Source of the DNA: Rhodococcus pyridinivorans | Lineage (GTDB): Bacteria > Actinomycetota > Actinomycetes > Mycobacteriales > Mycobacteriaceae | Length of the DNA: 64,000 nucleotides | Direction: 5' to 3' | Assembly (NCBI RefSeq): GCF_900105195.1 | Contig: NZ_FNRX01000003.1 | Span: forward strand, 1 to 64,000 | Part shown: in pieces, positions 60,176 through 64,000 of the stretch | How the letters are laid out: the number at the start of each line of letters is the position of its first letter | Position numbering within the stretch: the first letter of the stretch is position 1 | Program-made: the position numbers and the translations under genes | Notes under the pieces: model-generated | The model's database searches: none | Seen by the model: the letters and a program-made list of their open reading frames with translations, nothing else | What the model was told of the DNA's origin: nothing

Positions 60176-61002
60176 CCGGCACCACCCGCCCGGCCAGCGA
60201 CTCACCGCGCAGACACGCGAGCAAGTCCTCGGCCAGCACCTCGTCACCCGGGCCGGCGCGCCACGTCAGCCGGTTGATGACCGACACCGCCACGGATTCG
60301 GCCTGCTTCCGTCGCTGCTTTAGTGCCATCGGTATGCCGGCCCCCACCTGTTGCAGCACGTCGTCGACGTCATGCCCGAGCACCGCGGCGAGGAACCGGG
60401 CGGCATCTGCTGCAGAGATAGCGGCGCGCAGCTCGGACATATCGAGTGCGGGCACCTGGTCCTGTGCGGGCCACGCGTGCAGCAGCATCGGATGCGGCCG
60501 GCTCGGTCGGCCCACCGGCGGGCTCTGCCCGTCGTCGGCCCACCGGCGCCCGTACTGGTCCGGGATGGTGCCCCAACCCCAATACGGCACGGGAACATCG
60601 GAGCGGATACCTACCACCTCTATGGGGTCGACCTTGGCGCCGCCGATCACAGCGGTGGGTCCAGTCATCGCCCAGGTCGAAGGTGAACTGGAACTCCGCC
60701 CCGAGCCCCAGCAGCCGAGCGACTTTGGCCGACTCGATGTCCACCGCCTCGGTGATCGGTCCGCCGAGCGACTCCACCATCTCGGCGCCGGTCTCGGTGT
60801 CGGTGACTACGCGTCCGTCGGCGAGGGTGAACATCGACAGGTGCGAGCGGTCCCACCGGGCGAAGGCGTCGTTCATCGCGTTCGCGAGGTCGCTGAGGGT
60901 GTGCGACGGTCCGACCGCGAAGACGCGGCCGGGCCATGGCCACAGCTCCTCTCCGCGTCCGCCGAGCAGTTCCACGGTCACCGACAACCGCGTTCGTGCC
61001 AT
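60176..61002 (-). pseudogene. Plasmid pRiA4b ORF-3-like gene, frameshifted
   Basis: From the ATG at 61002 the frame reads MARTRLSVTVELLGGRGEEL, later FQFTFDLGDDWTH. The continuation AVIGGAKVDPIEVVGIRSDV, VPYWGWGTIPDQYG lies in a second frame. One reading-frame shift near 60660-60675 breaks the gene. The end (LLACLRGESLAGRVVPG) runs into the AraC fragment. Confidence 0.7.
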
Positions 61003-61466
61003 TGTTCGAGGATGGCATGCAGGCGGTGGCGCCGCCTGGTCACAGCCACAGACCTGACCTCATCCTCGCTGGTCCGGGGCACTTTTCAGGGTCCACACCA
61101 GCACGGTGCCGACCGACACGAAATGTGGAAACCGACAAGCCACCGACACGGAATCTGGAAACTGACACGGAAACGTGTGTGAAGTTCCGTTGAAGTTGGC
61201 CAATCGGACCAGGTACTTGTCCACCGCGTTGCTGCTGGAATACCGGGCCGGTGTGTCACTTATCTTGGCCAACGATCGAGGAGCGTCGGCCACGCGCGTG
61301 GCGTGTCATTGAAGTTGTCCACCGCCGGGGGACCGGTCGACGCCGTCCTTGTGGGGTGACGGGCCCCGGACCTGTGGCGATGCGAGACCCGGAAGGTCGA
61401 TCAGTCTCCGTACGCCGTGACCAACCGGTGTTCACAGGCGTCTCGGGATCGCCTTGATACCTCCCA
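61003..61466. other. Region without a supported gene, with a short direct repeat
   Basis: Two similar words with GGAAAC-GACA lie near 61110-61135 and 61145-61170. They may be remains of a mobile-element end. No gene seen. Confidence 0.4.
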
Positions 61467-61967
61467 TTAGTCGTCGGGAAGCCTGCTCACCGGCGACGTC
61501 ACCGGCTTGCCGAAGATCAACTGAGTCTTGCAATGCGCGACCTGAGGAAGCGGCAGCAGACGGTCGATGATCAACGACTGCAAAGCCGTGCTGTCCCGCA
61601 CCGCCACGTGCAGCAGGTAATCCTCCTCACCACTGACGTTGTAGAGCGCAACAGTCTCAGGAAAGCCCACAGCACGAGAGACGAAATCGTCGGCCGATTG
61701 ACGGGAATGCGGACGGATCTGAATTGCGAGCAACGCTTGCTCACCTCGACCCACGCACGACGGATCGACCACGGCGCGGATACCCGAGATGACACCGCTG
61801 GCCTTGAGTCTCCTGACCCGCTCGAGGCATGTACTCGGGGCCAGATGCACCTGCCGGGCCAGTTCCTTGTTCGGCACCGTCGCATCGACCTGCAACCAAT
61901 GGAGAATCGCCCAGTCAACCGAATCCAATTCGGTAGAGTCACGCTTTCGCTGTCTCGATTCGGCCAT
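61467..61967 (-). CDS. Lrp/AsnC-family regulator
   Basis: A 166-residue protein. A winged-helix head (DSVDWAILHWLQVDATVPNK, ELARQVHLAPSTCLERVRRL) is followed by a RAM ligand domain (RAVVDPSCVGRGEQALLAIQ, SGEEDYLLHVAVRD). Divergent from a LysE exporter, the normal pairing for amino-acid-sensing control of export. Confidence 0.85.
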   Translation of the reverse strand: MAESRQRKRDSTELDSVDWAILHWLQVDATVPNKELARQVHLAPSTCLERVRRLKASGVISGIRAVVDPSCVGRGEQALLAIQIRPHSRQSADDFVSRAVGFPETVALYNVSGEEDYLLHVAVRDSTALQSLIIDRLLPLPQVAHCKTQLIFGKPVTSPVSRLPDD

Positions 61968-62030
61968 CGTTTCATCCTATCGAATCAGCCAGTACCTTCA
62001 GCGTGCGTTGTCGAATTGTTGGAGGAACTC

Positions 62031-62651
62031 GTGTCGCTAGGAAGTTGGGCAGCTTTTGCTGCGGCGCTGGTCATCGCGCTGGTCGTGCCAGGGCCGGATC
62101 TCGTGGTAGTTGCGCACGCCGCCACTCACAGCATCCGGCGCGGGGTACTCACGGCAATGGGAGTGGTACTCGGACTCGGTTTTCATGCAGCCTTGGCCGC
62201 CGGCGGGTTGACGGCGTTGGTGGTCTCGCTCCCGGCAGCACTGACCGCACTCCAGGTGGTAGGTGCGTGCATCCTGTTCTGGTTCGGCATATCCATGGCA
62301 CGTAACACTGGCATCGACTCTGCTGCCGCAGCGCAACCGGGCACAGGGGTACTCACAGGATTCGTGACGAACGCGACCAACCCGAAGGCACTGCTCTTCT
62401 TTGCCGCGGTACTCCCCCAGTTCATCGGTGATGGACCCGATCGGTTCATGCGCACAGTCGCGATGGGTGTCACCGTTGTCGTCGGTGCGGCGATCTGGTG
62501 GGCCGTGATGATCGCATTGACGAGGACGGTGCAGACCGGCGGGAACGGGCGGTTCGAGCGGGCACTCCCGAAGGCGGGTGGACTGATCCTCGTGTGTCTG
62601 GCGGGCGGGTTGCTGTGGTCCGCAGTCTGCGCTGGAATCAGTGTGAATTGA
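62031..62651 (+). CDS. LysE-family exporter
   Basis: A 206-residue protein from a GTG at 62031 with GGAGGAAC directly upstream. Six hydrophobic segments; LVIALVVPGPDLVVVAHAAT carries the family PGP motif, and GFVTNATNPKALLFFAAVLP the second conserved part. It exports amino acids or related compounds, probably under the divergent Lrp. Confidence 0.82.
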   Translation: MSLGSWAAFAAALVIALVVPGPDLVVVAHAATHSIRRGVLTAMGVVLGLGFHAALAAGGLTALVVSLPAALTALQVVGACILFWFGISMARNTGIDSAAAAQPGTGVLTGFVTNATNPKALLFFAAVLPQFIGDGPDRFMRTVAMGVTVVVGAAIWWAVMIALTRTVQTGGNGRFERALPKAGGLILVCLAGGLLWSAVCAGISVN

Positions 62652-62804
62652 ACGCCGTCTCCACTTGGGTGCACACAGTTGCACGAACCACTTTCAAGAC
62701 TCTGCCCGCCCGCGACTGCCGAGAAGGAAATCGGGTATGAAATTCCCGTGGTCAAGTCCCGGCAGGTGGTGTGCGACCTTGTCGCGTGATTCCTCATCGT
62801 TGGT
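62652..62804. other. Short gap, possible IS256 right end
   Basis: 153 bp between the LysE stop and the IS256 transposase stop. No inverted-repeat partner can be checked because the left end is outside the window. Confidence 0.35.
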
Positions 62805-64000
62805 TCAGGCGGTCAACGCCGGTGTCACCTCCTCGGCAGGCTCGGTGACGGTCTCAGCAGACTGGCTGTTGCTGCGGGAACGGGCAAGGACGTCGAGCCC
62901 TAGATAGCGACGCCCTTCGATCCACTCGTCGTGCTGCTCTGCAAGAACCGCACCGACCAGCCGGATCAATGCCGTCCGATCGGGGAAGATCCCGACCACA
63001 TCGGTGCGACGCCGGATCTCCTTGTTCAGTCGTTCCTGCGGATTGTTGGACCAGATCTGCCGCCAGATCTGCTTCGGAAACGCGGTGAACGCCAGCAGGT
63101 CCGCTCGCGCTGTGTCGAGATGCTGCGCGACCTTGGGTAGTTTCGACTCAAGTGCGTCGATCACCCGGTCGTACTGCGCGTGAACCGAATCGGCGTCGGG
63201 TTGGTCGTAGACCGAATGCAGCAGGGTTTTCACCCAGGGCCACGAGGCCTTCGGTGTCACCGTCATCAAGTTGATTGCATAGTGCGTCCTGCATCGCTGC
63301 CACGAGGCGCCCGGCAGGGTCGCGCCGATCGCGGACACCAGGCCGGTATGCGCGTCGGAGGTCACCAAGCGCACCCCGGACAGGCCTCGGGCGACCAGTC
63401 CGCGGAAAAAGGCCAGCCAGCCGGCGCCGTCCTCGGCGGAGGTGACATCGACACCGAGTACCTCGCGGTAGCCCTCGGCGTTGACCCCGACTGCGACCAG
63501 GGTGTGGACGTTGACCACCCGCCCGTTCTCGCGGACTTTGAGTACCAGCGCATCGGCCGCGACGAACGTGTAGGGACCGGCATCGAGGGGCCGGTTCCGG
63601 AACGCCTCGACCTGCTCGTCCAACTCTTTCGCCATGACGCTGACCTGCGACTTCGACAACGAGGTGATGCCGAGAGTGTCGACGAGTTTCTCCATCCGGC
63701 GGGTGGAGACCCCGAGTAGATAGCAGGTGGCCACCACGGTGGTCAGCGCCCGTTCGGCGCGTTTGCGCCGCTGCAGCAGCCAGTCCGGAAAGTACGAACC
63801 CTGCCGCAACTTGGGGATCGCGACGTCGAGGGTGCCGACCCGGGTATCGAAGTCTCGATGCCGGTAGCCGTTACGGACGTTGACGCGTTCGTCGGAACGC
63901 TGGCCGTAGTCGGCACCGCACAACACGTCGGCTTCGGCGCTCATCAGGGCGTCGATGAACATCGACAACAACTCGCGCAGCAGGTCGGGGCTGGCGCCGG
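62805..64000 (-). CDS. IS256-family transposase, cut by the window edge
   Basis: The frame runs to the right edge (…GASPDLLRELLSMFIDAL). It includes YGQRSDERVNVRNGYRHRDF, GTLDVAIPKLRQGSYFPDWL, the Asp-containing ADALVLKVRENGRVVN and the IS256 mutator signature RLVTSDAHTGLVSAIGATLP, WQRCRTHYAINL. The catalytic Glu region is SNNPQERLNKEIRRRTDVVG. Only the extreme N-terminus is missing. The element bounds the region on the right. Confidence 0.88.
   Translation of the reverse strand, partial: GASPDLLRELLSMFIDALMSAEADVLCGADYGQRSDERVNVRNGYRHRDFDTRVGTLDVAIPKLRQGSYFPDWLLQRRKRAERALTTVVATCYLLGVSTRRMEKLVDTLGITSLSKSQVSVMAKELDEQVEAFRNRPLDAGPYTFVAADALVLKVRENGRVVNVHTLVAVGVNAEGYREVLGVDVTSAEDGAGWLAFFRGLVARGLSGVRLVTSDAHTGLVSAIGATLPGASWQRCRTHYAINLMTVTPKASWPWVKTLLHSVYDQPDADSVHAQYDRVIDALESKLPKVAQHLDTARADLLAFTAFPKQIWRQIWSNNPQERLNKEIRRRTDVVGIFPDRTALIRLVGAVLAEQHDEWIEGRRYLGLDVLARSRSNSQSAETVTEPAEEVTPALTA

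Overview
The window is high-GC actinobacterial DNA, most likely from a large Rhodococcus or Gordonia plasmid. The evidence is a pAL5000-type repA-repB pair, tandem ParB-like centromere proteins, an actinobacterial type IV secretion (T4SS) locus, a MobF relaxase, a WhiB regulator, an Rv3651-like protein, a plasmid cutinase and DUF2637, DUF3560, DUF4192 and DUF4913-type proteins. No rRNA, tRNA or CRISPR array was seen.

Layout. (1) 1-9040 is maintenance: a DUF3560 gene cut by the left edge, a structured ~570 bp repeat, a DUF2637 membrane protein, two overlapping ParB-like genes, a 36-bp-period direct repeat, repA-repB, a wHTH-like protein, a ribbon-helix-helix protein, an Rv3651-like protein and a double-XRE regulator. 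(2) 9573-28509 is the T4SS operon, all on +: secreted glycine-zipper protein, VirB8-like proteins, a cutinase with a displaced C-terminal His, a three-domain peptidoglycan hydrolase, a lipoprotein, a MinD/ParA-like ATPase, a pilin-like protein, a VirB6-like protein, an SCO6880-family protein, a VirB4-like ATPase and the VirD4-like coupling protein. An IS110 element sits inside it. (3) 28511-42219 is the mobilisation module: relaxase, AT-rich PIN-like gene, probable oriT gap, coiled-coil and HNH-like genes, and DUF4192 behind the second copy of the ~570 bp repeat. Two identical, inverted IS1634-type elements flank it, each with its own unusually long target duplication (111 and 39 bp). IS21 and pentapeptide-gene relics lie at the right side. 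(4) 42571-59399 is a catabolic island: FAH-family hydrolase, FMN alpha-hydroxyacid oxidase, GMC oxidoreductase with a small subunit, D-2-hydroxyacid dehydrogenase, aldehyde dehydrogenase, NDMA-type alcohol dehydrogenase, enolase-superfamily enzyme, two MFS transporters and two GntR regulators. (5) 59400-64000 is decayed DNA (frameshifted pRiA4b ORF-3-like gene, AraC fragment), an Lrp/LysE pair and an IS256 transposase cut by the right edge.

Two operator families can be read in the catabolic island. A GCTGCAT-NN-TGCATGCAG motif lies in three promoters, of the oxidase, GMC and hydroxyacid dehydrogenase genes, and two of these promoters appear to make leaderless mRNAs. A GTTAA-N3-TTAAC motif lies upstream of the aldehyde dehydrogenase, alcohol dehydrogenase and enolase genes. 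Two regulators and two operator families suggest two regulons feeding one oxidation pathway; the substrate cannot be named from sequence alone.

The most interesting items are: the IS110 non-coding end, which carries a 10-nt match to its own insertion flank, as expected of a bridge-RNA guide; the duplicated structured promoter region with five 11-bp tandem units, which could be a leading-region (ssDNA promoter-like) signal; the long, variable IS1634-type target duplications; and the cutinase split by a ~430-residue insertion.
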